Below, one piece after another: positions 33,201 to 43,433 of a stretch of 64,000 bases of DNA; within the stretch, counting starts at the first letter, position 1, and each line of letters starts with the position of its first letter. The stretch comes from Anaeromyces robustus. Lineage: Eukaryota; Neocallimastigomycota; Neocallimastigomycetes; Neocallimastigales; Neocallimastigaceae. The position numbers and the translations under genes were made by a program. The notes beneath the pieces were generated by a model. It was not told the DNA's origin, ran no database searches, and saw nothing but the letters and a program-made list of their open reading frames with translations. The stretch covers positions 79,982 through 143,981 of the forward strand of contig MCFG01000149.1 in NCBI GenBank assembly GCA_002104895.1. Direction: 5' to 3'.

Positions 33201-35073
33201 CAATCAAGCTCAAAGAAACTACCCAATTTATGATAAAGAATTACTTGCTATCAAGACTGCTTTAGAAGAATGGCGTCATTACTTAGAAGGCGCTCGACAA
33301 CGGTTTATTATTTATACTGATCACAAAAATCTCACATTCCCAAGAAAACCTGAGATGCTTTCGCAAAGACAAATTAGATGGAATGAATTCTTGTCACGAT
33401 TTGATTTCGAACTTATTTATCGTGCAGGAAAGAAATCAGGTAAACCCGATATTTTATCTCGTAGAAGTGATCATCTTTTTAATGTTTACAGAATTACTTC
33501 TTGTTGTGTTATTCGTGTTTGCAACATTGAAGATAAAACTATTGTCAGTTCTATACTTAAAAACTTAAAATCAGACGAATTTTATAATAAAGCTAGAGAA
33601 TTCATATTAGAAGGAAGGAACGGGAATGCTCCCTTTAAAAAGATGGATTGTTTAAAATTAGACGGAGATGGTTTCTTGTTATTTAATAATCTCATTTACG
33701 TTCCGTATAATCTTCGTGGCAAAATTCTTGAAATTCATCATGATTCGATAACAGCAGGTCATTTTGGTGTTTTGAAAACATTCGAATTAATCTCTAGAAA
33801 TTTTTGGTGGCCTAAAATGAGAAAAGATATTAAAAAATTTATTAAGTCTTGTTTTATTTGTTGCAAGTCAAAAGTTCCAAAACATAAACCTTATGGATTA
33901 CTCTCCCCATTGTCCACTCCAGAAAGACCTTGGAAGGAAATTTCAATGGACTTCATAGTTGAACTTCCTAAATCAAGAGAAATGACTACTATTATGGTTG
34001 TAGTCGATAGGTTAACTAAGATGGCTCATTTTATTCCTTTACGTTGTCTGCCTACTGCTTCAATCGCAGCTGATTCATTCATTAACAATATATTCCGTCT
34101 TCATGGTTTTCCAGATTCCATTATTTCTGATAGAGGCTCCCAATTTACTTCTGAATTTTGGAATAGAATGTGTAAGTTACTTGATATTAATCATTCTCTT
34201 TCCACTGCTAATCATCCTCAGACTGACGGTCAAACGGAGAGGGTGAATGGAATCTTGGAACAATATCTTCGATGCTTTATTAACGAAAGACAAAATAATT
34301 GGGTGGATATTTTACCTTTTGCTGAATTTTCTTATAATAATACTATCCACCAATCTACTAAACAATCACCTTTCTTTTCCAATTATGGATTTAATCCTAA
34401 ATTCTCTCCAGAAATTCCATCCTTTGATAATCCAAATAGCGCTGAAAAAAGAGTCATTGATATTGAAAATAATATTAAACTCCTTAAAGAAAACTTGAAT
34501 AATGCTAAGAAAACCTATAAAAAGTATGCAGACAAAAGAAGATTGAATGCTCCTAGTTTTGAAGTGGGTCAACAAGTGTGGTTATACAAAGGTCTCAATA
34601 TAAAAAATAGCAAGAAAAAATTAGCAGATCAAATGATGGGTCCTTTTACTATTACTAAAAAAGTTAGTCCTCTCGCTTTCGAATTAGATCTTCCTAGTGA
34701 TATGCGTTGTCATCCTGTCTTTCATGTTTCTCTTTTAGAACCATATCACGAAAATGAATTTAAAGGTAGATCTTTGAGACCTAGAAGAAATACACATCTA
34801 ACTGTTGACTCAATCGATAAAAGTCCGGATAAGATAATCGATATGAAGACCTATAAAGGTGAAACTTATTATCTTATGTCCTGGAAAGGTAACGATCCAG
34901 TAGATCAATCGTGGATCAAAGAAGACCAAGTAACAGACAAGCAATTGATTCAACAATACCTTAAAAGATCTAGAAAAGGTAAGAGTTCTGAAGAGGATGA
35001 CTTTAATAATGACTATTATATTAGACATAAGCCTCGACCTGTTTTTATTAACATTGAACCAAGAAAATTGTAA
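30283..35073 (+). CDS. Element C Gag-Pol polyprotein, intact (1596 aa)
   Basis: Domains: Gag (MFGKALEWASVLRRNNSPLL, about 80-100); zinc knuckle CFYCKQKGHMRFNC (about 255); aspartic protease LIDSGADLNF (about 332); an acidic Ser/Asp-rich linker of about 50 residues (about 510-560) not present in B; RT with KLDLKSAYNLVRI, MPFGLKNAPATFQ and YIDD (about 796); RNase H (ETDASNFAVG, YTDHKNL); integrase with HHDSITAGHFG, CFIC and DDE in SMDFIVELP, SDRGSQFTS and QTERVNGILEQ; GPF motif (MGPFTITKK). The tail is chromodomain-like: YYLMSWKGNDP and QSWIKEDQV keep two landmarks, but the usual N-terminal aromatic block (EYEVE in B) is replaced by VDSID. The first ATG is used; a second in-frame Met lies at codon 22. 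Confidence 0.97.
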   Translation: MSDLIIINSILENLSLEERSNMGEQHNQHFKLVNEPPIFTGKHGDLDGFLTRAELTMESNPERFREDENKIRFLMSYMFGKALEWASVLRRNNSPLLNDYHEFVRELRSNFGDYTTEAVVANERLCNLRQKRFGYVFEYITEFQRIGQSSNFNESAKIHMFIRGLKQQLREKIAVVDPNPNSLERLFRTVVTVENLIKRNDTLETYYQHQTGNDPMDIDLYRIRKNPRTSQYYQPYKNPYREETKTFEEERKKGVCFYCKQKGHMRFNCPNKKRPKQMKIIKRTLREKGIEPGATVGLHKSNLKKATVEEERNNVIDFYISTNEVNEHKARVLIDSGADLNFIHPEFAKLIGININQIKEPFGVSGLGYGISKVKKETEKCILRKRNHYELIKFYVLRIPDVDIILGLPWIEKHCPSNYHDNKKLAFSSGFCARFCNYGKRKRNSKKEKKPVIKIISRKGKEPAEDEGERNEVKKTFKEEPSISKANWSIEDEEEREEYFKGRLVRTINDSDVDYESDVNDSFMFDSNSDSTSDIDSINDSISDSKISEEISDSNNNDFSNKKDKNKCNNDSCNENSCIKKESKISYACRVIKKLNIINKDEKMVTVPSQYIDFIDVFNEQNCKKLPPHRDYDCEIKLKENSSLFYGPLYSLNEIEREELKRYLKENLEKGFIRKSTSPAGAPILFVKKKDGSLRLCVDYRKLNEMTIRNSYPLPLISDLLDRVKGAKIFTKLDLKSAYNLVRIKEGDEFKTAFRTRYGHYEYLVMPFGLKNAPATFQHFINDVLSDYLDEFVISYIDDILIYSKNIKEHHTHVTKVLIKLLENNLYLNLEKCEFDVEETTFLGYVISRRGLEMDKEKVKAVLDWPVPKNVKEIQSFIGLCNYYRIFIKDFAKIANPLHKLTRKNVPYNWSDEQQNAFDTLKNLFTSAPILKHPDSNQQFIVETDASNFAVGAILSQEFDGKLHPIAFLSKSLNQAQRNYPIYDKELLAIKTALEEWRHYLEGARQRFIIYTDHKNLTFPRKPEMLSQRQIRWNEFLSRFDFELIYRAGKKSGKPDILSRRSDHLFNVYRITSCCVIRVCNIEDKTIVSSILKNLKSDEFYNKAREFILEGRNGNAPFKKMDCLKLDGDGFLLFNNLIYVPYNLRGKILEIHHDSITAGHFGVLKTFELISRNFWWPKMRKDIKKFIKSCFICCKSKVPKHKPYGLLSPLSTPERPWKEISMDFIVELPKSREMTTIMVVVDRLTKMAHFIPLRCLPTASIAADSFINNIFRLHGFPDSIISDRGSQFTSEFWNRMCKLLDINHSLSTANHPQTDGQTERVNGILEQYLRCFINERQNNWVDILPFAEFSYNNTIHQSTKQSPFFSNYGFNPKFSPEIPSFDNPNSAEKRVIDIENNIKLLKENLNNAKKTYKKYADKRRLNAPSFEVGQQVWLYKGLNIKNSKKKLADQMMGPFTITKKVSPLAFELDLPSDMRCHPVFHVSLLEPYHENEFKGRSLRPRRNTHLTVDSIDKSPDKIIDMKTYKGETYYLMSWKGNDPVDQSWIKEDQVTDKQLIQQYLKRSRKGKSSEEDDFNNDYYIRHKPRPVFINIEPRKL

Positions 35074-35089
35074 TCTCGCAGGAGCTCGA

Positions 35090-35105
35090 CTTTAAAGAGA
35101 GAGAT
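35090..35105 (+). promoter_or_regulatory. Element C polypurine tract
   Basis: CTTTAAAGAGAGAGAT immediately precedes the 3' LTR. The Gag-Pol stop lies only about 17 nt upstream. Confidence 0.8.
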
Positions 35106-35744
35106 TGTAAAGATATTATACGCCACATTATAATATCTTTAATTTTAAATTCAGCCACTTTTCAAGTAACTGAATTACAAAAAATATTTCTGTAAAATTA
35201 TTGTGAAACAATAATTTAAATCAATTAAATAAAGTTCAAAACAAAATAAATTATTAATTTATTTTGTGAAATATTAATTTTTTCACTTTTAATTTATAAA
35301 ATTTTTCATTGTTTTTAAATTTAAAATATATAATAAAATATATTATTAATATTAGAATAATAAATAAATAATAAATGAACTCAATTGAAATTATTTAGTC
35401 TTAGTTTAAATAGTTAATTTAAAATTTCCATTTTTAGAAATAATAAATAAATTTATTAAATAATAAAGTTTAGTTAGTTAGATAGTCCGTAAATAAATAG
35501 AAATTAAATATAAATAAATTAGTATAATATATAATAAATATAATTATAAAAAAAATATAAAAATACTTCAAAATTTCTTAAATTTTGAAAGGTGTAATTG
35601 TTATTATTTTAAATTTTTTAATTTTCAGAAAATTAATAAAACATATATTTTAACAAAATATATTTTTATTAGAATATTTTTTTTAATTTTCGTGTTAGTG
35701 TTTTTAAATTGTTGTTGTAATCTATTTTTTAACAATCCTTTACA
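35106..35744 (+). mobile_element. Element C 3' LTR
   Basis: 639 bp, same termini and, by eye, the same sequence as the 5' LTR. It is followed by the second ATTTT duplication. Confidence 0.95.
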
Positions 35745-36187
35745 ATTTTAATATTAATTTTGATAATAATTGACTGTGTATATTGTATATTTTGATTTTT
35801 AGTGTAAAATTGTAATTTTTGAAATAAAGATGTAAAACGATCGCATGTTAAATTTTAATAAAATTGAAGTGTTTTTTAATTTTTTTGATTATTTAATTTA
35901 TATGAAAAATTTTAAAAAATTTTTTTGAAATTGAAATTTAAGTTTGTTATGAATTTTGTTGAAATTTCAAAATGAATTGTTGAGATGAGTCTATGGTGTG
36001 TTAGTAAATATTATTGATAATTGTTTTTTGGATTATATTATTGATTTTTTATATATTGGTTTAAATTGAAATTGAAATTAATGTTTGCGAATGCTTTTAT
36101 TGAAATTGATTAATAATTCTTGGTAACGTGGGTCGTTTTCAATAACTGTTGCAGGCACCCAGTGCCAGGTTAGCCTATGTTTGTACC
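35745..36187 (-). other. Element D 3' untranslated region, right part
   Basis: Continuation of D after the element C insertion. No coding content was seen before the integrase C-terminus begins on the minus strand near 36188. Confidence 0.7.
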
Positions 36188-37635
36188 TTATTTTATATTC
36201 ATAACGTTTTTCTTTATAGTTAGTTTTAAATCGGCTATTTCTACTATTTCGGCGGTAGTTTCTTTGTATTTTTTCCTATTTTTAAATATTTCTGGAGTAG
36301 AAATGTATGGTTCTAATTCAGAAATATGGAATACTGGATGATGTTTTGGGAAAGGTGACTTCGAAATGTCGATTTTATAATTACCATTAGGTAGCACTTC
36401 TAAAATTTTGTATGGTCCATACTTGCGTGGAGCAAGTTTTTGATTTTCATTAGTAGTAAACGCTGGTGGAGCATTAATCCATACTTTTTGGTTTTCTTTT
36501 AACTCTGGTGCAACAATTCTTTTCTTATCAGCTTGTCTTTTGTATAGGTCTTGTGCACGCATTAACACTTCTTTAACTAAAGGAAAGTTATCACCTACAT
36601 TTTGAATATATTTAAAATTAGAGTTAGTACCGTTAAATAAGAAAATATCATCAATTGATGGATTAAAACCATAGTTAATAAAGAATGGAGTTTGCTTAGT
36701 AGACTCATTAATTGTATTGTTATAAACAAATTCTGCTAAATGTAGCCATTCAACCCAATCATCATGGAAAAAGGCTCTTGAGTAGCATCTTAAATACTGT
36801 TCTATGAATGAATTACAACGTTCCACTTGACCAACTGTTTCATGATGGTCGGTAGTAGCAATCTTTGGTCGAATCCAAAGTTTTTCCATAAGTTCTAGCC
36901 ATAAAGCACTAGTGAATTGTGTTCCTCTGTCAGTGTAGATATCCTCAGGTAGTCCATGCAATCTAAATATGTGTTTTATGAATGCTTTGGCTGTTTCTTC
37001 GGCAGTAGGTATTTCTTTAAATGGAATTAAGTGAATCATTTTTGAAAAACGATCCACAACAACCATAATTACTGTATATTTTTTAGATTCAGGTAGTCCA
37101 CATAAGAAATCTATTTCGATTGACTTCCAAGGGCGATCAGGAACTTCCAAAGGTCTTAATAAGTCATATCTCTTGTGTCTAGTAACTTTATTTCGAGCAC
37201 ATTGATCACAAGAGTTGACAATTTGTAATATCTTCATGCATCTTTGGCCACCAAAAGTTTCTAGAAATTAATTCTTCAGTTCTTCTAATTCCTAAATGTC
37301 CAGCAGTAGGTTTATCGTGTACCTATTTAATATTTCTAATCGTAAAGAAGCTGGAACATAAATAAGATTATTGTATAATATCATATTATTTTTAATTTGA
37401 AATTTATTCATTTTCCTAAATGGTCGATAAAAGTAACCTTGATTAGCATTGTTTGGGCTAAAGTATAAGTGAATATCTTTAGCTGTTTCATCTTCTTGGT
37501 TTCTTCAATAATTTTATCGATCAAAGTACTTACAACACCTATTAAACATGGAGTAGTAGAGATATTCTTGCTATCTAAGATATGTTCTGGGCGTATTTCT
37601 TCTAAGTCTTTTTCATAATCTGGTCTTCTTGACAA
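36188..37635 (-). pseudogene. Element D integrase (frameshifted)
   Basis: At 36188-37237 the minus frame has CDQCARNKV (zinc Cys pair), DDE landmarks in SIEIDFLCGLP, YTDRGTQFTS and VGQVERCNSFIEQ, and a tail with LAPRKYGPYKILEV and HPVFHISELEPY. It ends without a recognisable chromodomain (EIADLKLTIKKN). At 37408-37635 an upstream frame (SRRPDYEKDLEEIRPEHILD) is the end of RNase H and the linker. Frameshifts between 37238 and 37407 break the N-terminal zinc region. Confidence 0.88.
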
Positions 37636-37699
37636 GCTATCTGGTTTTCCGTTTTTTCTTCCTTGGCGGTAGATAAGTGAAAATTATATTCTTGAAAGA

Positions 37700-37938
<239 letters not shown>

Positions 37939-37939
37939 A

Positions 37940-40333
37940 TTATAGAATATAACGATGTTGACGTTGATTTTCAACTTTTCCTCCTAAAGTATATATCAAA
38001 TTTTTATGATCAGTGAATACCGTAACTTGATACTTAGCTCCCAGTAGTAAGTGTCTCCAAGTAGAAAATGCACTTTTTATAGCTAATAGTTCTTTTTCTG
38101 TTATTGAATAGTTTAATTCAGCATTGTTTAAGCTTCTGGAATAATAAGCAACAGGATGAAGTTTTCCTTCATCATCCTTTTGTGATAAAATTGCACCTAT
38201 TGCGAAGTTACTTGCATCACACTCCACAATAAATGGTTTTTGTGTATCTGGATGTAACAAGATTGGAGAAGTAGTAAGTCTTGTTTTTAATTCTTGGAAA
38301 GCATCTTCACATTCTTTCGACCAAATAAATTTTATATTCTTTTTAGTTAAATTGTGCAATGGCTTAGCTATAAATGCGAAGTTTTCAACAAAGCGGCGGT
38401 AATAATTACATAAACCTAAGAATCTTTGTATATCCTTGACACATTTTGGAGTTGGCCATTCTTTTACTGATTTAATTTTATTTGGATCGGTAGCTATTCC
38501 TTTTCCAGATATTACATGTCCTAAAAATTCAACTTGTTGTTTATGAAATTCACATTTCTTTGGTTTAACATATAAATTATTATCTAATAATGTTTTTAAT
38601 ATTGTTCTAACATGTTCAGTATGTTCTTCTAATGATTTTGAATAAATTAATATATCATCTAAATATAAAATAACAAATTTTTCTAAATATGGGCGTAAAA
38701 CTGAATTTATAAATGATTGAAAAGTAGCAGGAGCGTTAGTTAATCCAAATGGCATTACAAGATATTCGTAATGTCCATATTTTGTGCGAAAAGCTGTTTT
38801 ATATTCATCACCTTCTCTTATGCGAATTAAATTATAAGCAGAACGAAGATCTAACTTAGTAAAATAATTTGCACCTTTTACTCTTTCAATAATATCTGTT
38901 ATTAAAGGTAATGGATATGAATTTCTTACTGTAACAGCATTAAGTTTTTTATAATCAATACAAAGACGCAAAGTACCATCTTTTTTCTTTTGGAATAAAA
39001 CTGGGTATCCAGCAGGTGATTCAGAATGTCTAATAAAACCCTTTTTTAAGTTTTCTTTTATGTATTCTTTCAAAACTTTATTTTCTTCTTCTGTAAGTGG
39101 ATATATTGGACCATAATGTAAGGTAGCATCTTTTTGTAGTACAATCTTGCAGTCAGTAAGTCTATGTGGTGGTAATTTATCAGCTTTAATTTTACTAAAA
39201 ACTTCAACTAAATCTCTATATGCTTCAGGAATATCTGCTATTTCAAAGTCTTCTTCTTCTTCTTCATCATCATAATAATCTATTTCTTCATTATTATTAG
39301 ATAAAAATGAATATATAAAATTATTGAAATTAAATTCATCTTGAATTTCAAAATTATTTTTTGAATTTTTTAATAAATTTTTTGAAAAATTTCCATTAAT
39401 TTTTGTGGTATTATTTGTGGTTACACAAGCTAAATTTTTATTATTATCATTATTAGCTATATTTTTCAAATTATTTTGATTAATATTTTCATAATTTTTT
39501 CTAGAATTTGGATCGCGTTTTTTGAAAAATTTTAAATATAAATGTGGCTTTTTATTTTTGATATTCTTGTTGTTTTTATCATAATTCATATAAATCTGAA
39601 ATTTGGTGTAATTTGGACTATTATCTGTGGATTTATTTAACGTTGAATCTACTAAATTGTTTTGTTTACATGTAAAATTTGATTCATAAAATTTTTTATT
39701 ATTAAATTTTCTATAATTATTTTTATTAAAATTTTTATATTTATTAAAGTTTGGACTATATAATTTTGAATAAATAAAATTTTTATTAAATTTTTTATAA
39801 TTTTTTATTGATAAAAATTTTTTCTTAAATTGATTGAAATTTAAATCTGTAAAAATAATTTTGTCATTGTAATTATAATGTAAGCTATAATTTTTCATAA
39901 ATTTATTTCCAAGTAATAAATAAGTAGGAATTTTGTCTGTTATTAAAAATTTTTCTTTAAAAGTAACTAAATAAATTGATTTATTAATTGATATTTTTGC
40001 TTGAAAATATAGGTTAACATATTCATTAATTTTGGTAGCACCACTTATACCATTAATTTGTATAATTCTGGTTGTTTTTTGTGGCTTTAAATTTAAATTT
40101 TTAACTAATTTGGTTGAAATAAAATTGCAATATGAACCACTGTCTAGAATTGATTCATATTGTTTATTAAATTGATTTTTTAAATTATTATCATTTAAAT
40201 CATTTAATTTTAGTGGAATTTTACAATTGAATTTGTAAAAAGTTTCTGGTATTTCGCGAATTGGATTGGAGTCTAAATTAATTGGGAAATTATAGGATAA
40301 AATTTTTTGATTATGAACATTCATTGACTCCAA
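37940..40333 (-). pseudogene. Element D protease-RT-RNase H, truncated by the poly(A) insertion
   Basis: A 797-codon frame. Aspartic protease with SILDSGSYCNFIS (about 63); a long Asn/Lys-rich linker; RT with FIRHSESPAGYPVLF, KLDLRSAYNLIRI, MPFGLTNAPATFQ and YLDD (about 555); RNase H with ECDASNFAIG (about 703) and TDHKNL. It stops shortly after GGKVENQRQHR, where the poly(A) insertion begins. No ATG fits the upstream end, which opens near 40385, so Pol was probably reached from gag by frameshift. Confidence 0.9.
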
Positions 40334-40456
40334 ATGATGTTCATTTTTTAATTTTTTGTAGTAATTTTCGTGGCTTTACTAACATCAGAATTTTTGTTGT
40401 AATTATTCTGATTATTAGAATAATTTTTGTGATAATTATTATTATAATTTTTGTAA

Positions 40457-41416
40457 TTATTTTAATATTTTGTAATTAGAATGGTGGCTGGAATTTCTTT
40501 TCTTGTTATTTTTATTATTGCTATTAGATTGTCTAATGGAATTTTTTACACTAATAGAGTTTTCAAATAGTATACACGTAGTAATAATATCTTCTAATGT
40601 GGCTGGAAATACATCTAACTTTTGAACTTGTTCTTGATATTTAGGGTGTAATCCATTATAAAATATTAAAGCTAATGGTTCTTCTTCACAGTTAAATAAA
40701 CGAGTATAACTCCTGAATTCATCTATATACTCATTTATTTTTCCATAATGTTGTTTTAAGGAAATTAATTTAATTTTAGCTAATTTATAGCTTGCGACAT
40801 TTGAAAAAGCAGCTTTTAAACCAGCTAATAATTCAAACATTGTTCCTGGTTTAATATTGCCTCTATACTTGGTTAAGTACCAGTTTCTTGCAGAATCTCT
40901 TAAACGTGATTTGACAAAATTAATTTTTGTTTCTTCTGGTAAATATTTATGTGGCGTAGTTCTGAATGTATCTTCACAAAGTTGGCAAAATAACTCAGTT
41001 TCCGAAGTTTTTCCTGAGAAAAATCCTGGTTCTGGAACTTGATTTAAAGGAGCAGAAAATTTACTTTTCATAATTACATCTCTATCTAAATCGAAGTTTG
41101 TGTCGGTAGAACTATCATCAGAATCTTGATTACCAAGTAATGGTCTAGGAGTTTCAAATCTTTCATATCCTTGTGGCGCAGTATTTTCAGTATTTAATCT
41201 TTGATTAATATTTTCTATAGCAGAATAAATATTATTTAGCCTAGATTCTAGTTGTTCATAATATTGGGTAAAATCATTAGTTGAAACAAAGTTTGCTTGC
41301 ACACCATCGATAATTTCAGCAGCAGTTCTGGTAGCATCTTGCCTAAGTTGTTCAACTTCTTCAGCCATGGGAACTTCAGGTGCAGGAGTGGTAGCTCTAT
41401 AGGAATTTCCAAACAT
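40457..41416 (-). CDS. Element D Gag (319 aa), without a zinc knuckle
   Basis: ATG at 41416, 25 nt after the self-priming site. The core has a retrotransposon capsid-like segment: LRDSARNWYLTKYRGNIKPG, a KLAKIKLISLKQHYGKINEY block and LIFYNGLHPKYQEQV. The frame ends in NNKKRNSSHHSNYKILK without a CCHC motif. The next 120 nt are Asn/Lys/Tyr-rich in another frame. Gag and Pol are therefore in different frames, unlike B and C. Either a frameshift signal lies near the A-rich stretch at about 40335-40460, or the junction has decayed. Confidence 0.85.
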   Translation of the reverse strand: MFGNSYRATTPAPEVPMAEEVEQLRQDATRTAAEIIDGVQANFVSTNDFTQYYEQLESRLNNIYSAIENINQRLNTENTAPQGYERFETPRPLLGNQDSDDSSTDTNFDLDRDVIMKSKFSAPLNQVPEPGFFSGKTSETELFCQLCEDTFRTTPHKYLPEETKINFVKSRLRDSARNWYLTKYRGNIKPGTMFELLAGLKAAFSNVASYKLAKIKLISLKQHYGKINEYIDEFRSYTRLFNCEEEPLALIFYNGLHPKYQEQVQKLDVFPATLEDIITTCILFENSISVKNSIRQSNSNNKNNKKRNSSHHSNYKILK

Positions 41417-41440
41417 CTTAAGGTAACCAGAAAACAGCAG

Positions 41441-41450
41441 GTAAGATTAT
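41441..41450 (-). other. Element D primer-binding site (self-priming type)
   Basis: Minus strand ATAATCTTAC directly follows the 5' LTR and is the exact complement of GTAAGATTAT in the LTR (plus 41701-41710). Confidence 0.75.
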
Positions 41451-42780
41451 TGTTAAATGAGGGTAGTTTTGGTTTAATAATGGTCAGGTCAAGATGTTTA
41501 ATTAATAACAAAATAACTAATTAAACAAATATATAATTAATAGGCAAATTTATTTATTAATACACAATAAATTAATTAATTAAAAGAACACTTTTTTAAA
41601 ATAATTAAGTTTTATAATAATATTTTTTATTAATAATTAATTAAGAAAAGTTTAAATAATAATTAGATTATTAAGTCATTAATTCTAAGTTATTTAGTTA
41701 ATAATCTTACAAAGATTAAAAGGAATTGTAATTTCAATCCTTATTTATACTTTTTCTAAATCTAATAATTATTAATACATTTAATTATTATAATCTATTG
41801 ATAATATATTTATACATGTATAATTTTAAATAAAATATATGAATAAAATAATATTGATAAAAATCTAACTATATAAAACTAATATAAAACTATATAAACT
41901 ATTAATAAATTTAATGATAAGAATTTATAATCTAAGATTTAGATTTATAACTATTCTAATTATTTAACTAGTTAACTATTTAATTATTTTAATTGTTTAG
42001 TATACTATTTAATTATTTATCTATATATTAATTATTTTTATCTTTGGATTTTTATAATCTTTTCTGTATAATTAATTCTAGATAAAATGGGATATTTTTA
42101 ATTATTTAAGATCTTAAGTAAATTTTAAATCTTTTTGAGATTTTTAGAATTCTAAGAATTTCTGTAAATTAATATAATAATCAACTATTCTAATTTTTAT
42201 AAAAATAATTAACAATTATTATAATATATTATATAAATTATTATTATTATTCTAATTAATATTTTATAAATTATTTGAAGGCGTTTTCTGTATATCTGAA
42301 TGATTATTATTATTATAAATTATAATATAATTATTGAAATAAAAAGATTTTATCTATATAAAATATTATAATTATTTATTTATGGATCCTTGTAAATATT
42401 TAATTATATTTTTATATTGTATAAACCTTTAAAGTCCAATATCTCGCCAACCAGTGGTCCAAATGGGCTGAAATTCAGATATGTTGTAGCTCTTGAGCAG
42501 AGCTTCTCAATGAGCATAAAATCAAGCGGGAAATCTTCAATATTTGCCAAGTTATCGTTATTTTTCTTCTGATTATTTTTATTAATATCTTAAGGGTTAA
42601 ATTAAGTTGATTAATATTTATTTAATTTGTCCAAACCCTTTACAATATCAATTTAAATACTTTTTAATATTTGTTTATTTTATTGAAAATCGAATTTTAA
42701 GTGATTTAGTCAATAACGAAATTTAAATGTAATTGATCTATTAGTGAATTTCAATTTTAAATCCACTAATATTCGCGACA
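41451..42780 (-). mobile_element. Element D 5' LTR
   Basis: 1330 bp, minus orientation, matched by the 3' LTR at 27544-28884 with small differences. It is the largest LTR in the window. Confidence 0.9.
41701..41749 (-). promoter_or_regulatory. LTR TATA box and predicted self-primer (element D)
   Basis: Minus strand TATAAATAAGG at about 41749-41739, then GTAAGATTAT at 41710-41701, about 30 nt downstream. The latter complements the PBS over 10 nt. The same pair lies in the 3' LTR near 27790-27840. Confidence 0.73.
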
Positions 42781-42836
42781 AAATTTTGAAAGGTGTAATT
42801 GTTATTAAATTTAAATATTGTAACGAATCCCTCAAT

Positions 42837-43358
42837 TGATAAATAATGGAATTATTAAATCATAATTCCTGGTAAATTTAATATTAAAAATTTACCATAA
42901 ATTTTAACTAAAATAAAATATAATATAAATATTAATTAAACCTAAAATTAAATTAGTCAGTATACTAACTTAATAGTATACAAAAATAATTAAGTTTTCT
43001 AGAAAGAAATAAATAAAAAGAGAATAAATATTATAAATATTAATTATAAATTAAATAAAATAATTTCTAGAATAAAATAAAATTTAATAAAAATATTAAT
43101 AATAAAATTCAAAAGAAAAATAATTTTTAAATAATTAAATAAATCTTTAATAATAATTAAAACTTATAAATAATTAAAAATTGTAAATAATAAATGTAAA
43201 TAGTTAAAAAGTTGTAAATAACAAAATTAATAATTAAAATTATTAATTTAGCTGATAATCATTAAATGATTATTATTCATAAATTAAATAGAAATTATTT
43301 CTATTTAATTTATGAATATTTACCAGGAATTATGATTTAATAATTCCATTATTTATCA
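42837..43358. mobile_element. MITE with perfect 41-bp terminal inverted repeats
   Basis: Ends are TGATAAATAATGGAATTA... and its exact inverse over 41 bp. Total 522 bp, non-coding. Flanked by CAAT at 42833-42836 and 43359-43362. Near the right end a second hairpin with arms of about 20 bp (about 43270-43315) gives foldback character. The superfamily is not clear from a 4-bp duplication. Confidence 0.85.
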
Positions 43359-43379
43359 CAATTAGTAAAATAGTAACCA

Positions 43380-43433
43380 TGGTCTAGTGTTAGTAACTAT
43401 GACCATCTGGGCGAACACTCTGGGTTCGACTCA
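43380..43433 (+). promoter_or_regulatory. tRNA-like segment in LTR F
   Basis: Box A TGGTCTAGTG with one base deleted, and box B GGTTCGACTCA starting 43 nt later (43423). TGGTCTAGTGGTTAG, as seen in the sister LTR G, also resembles the D-arm region of eukaryotic tRNA-Glu genes. Confidence 0.65.

Larger units (their letters stand above)
29301..35744 (+). mobile_element. Element C: complete, intact Ty3/Gypsy element
   Basis: Two 639-bp LTRs (29301-29939 and 35106-35744), identical as far as I can read. TSD ATTTT (29296-29300 and 35745-35749). PBS, an intact 1596-aa Gag-Pol and a polypurine tract are present. It inserted into the 3' untranslated region of element D. This is the youngest layer of the tower and a candidate active element. 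Confidence 0.96.
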
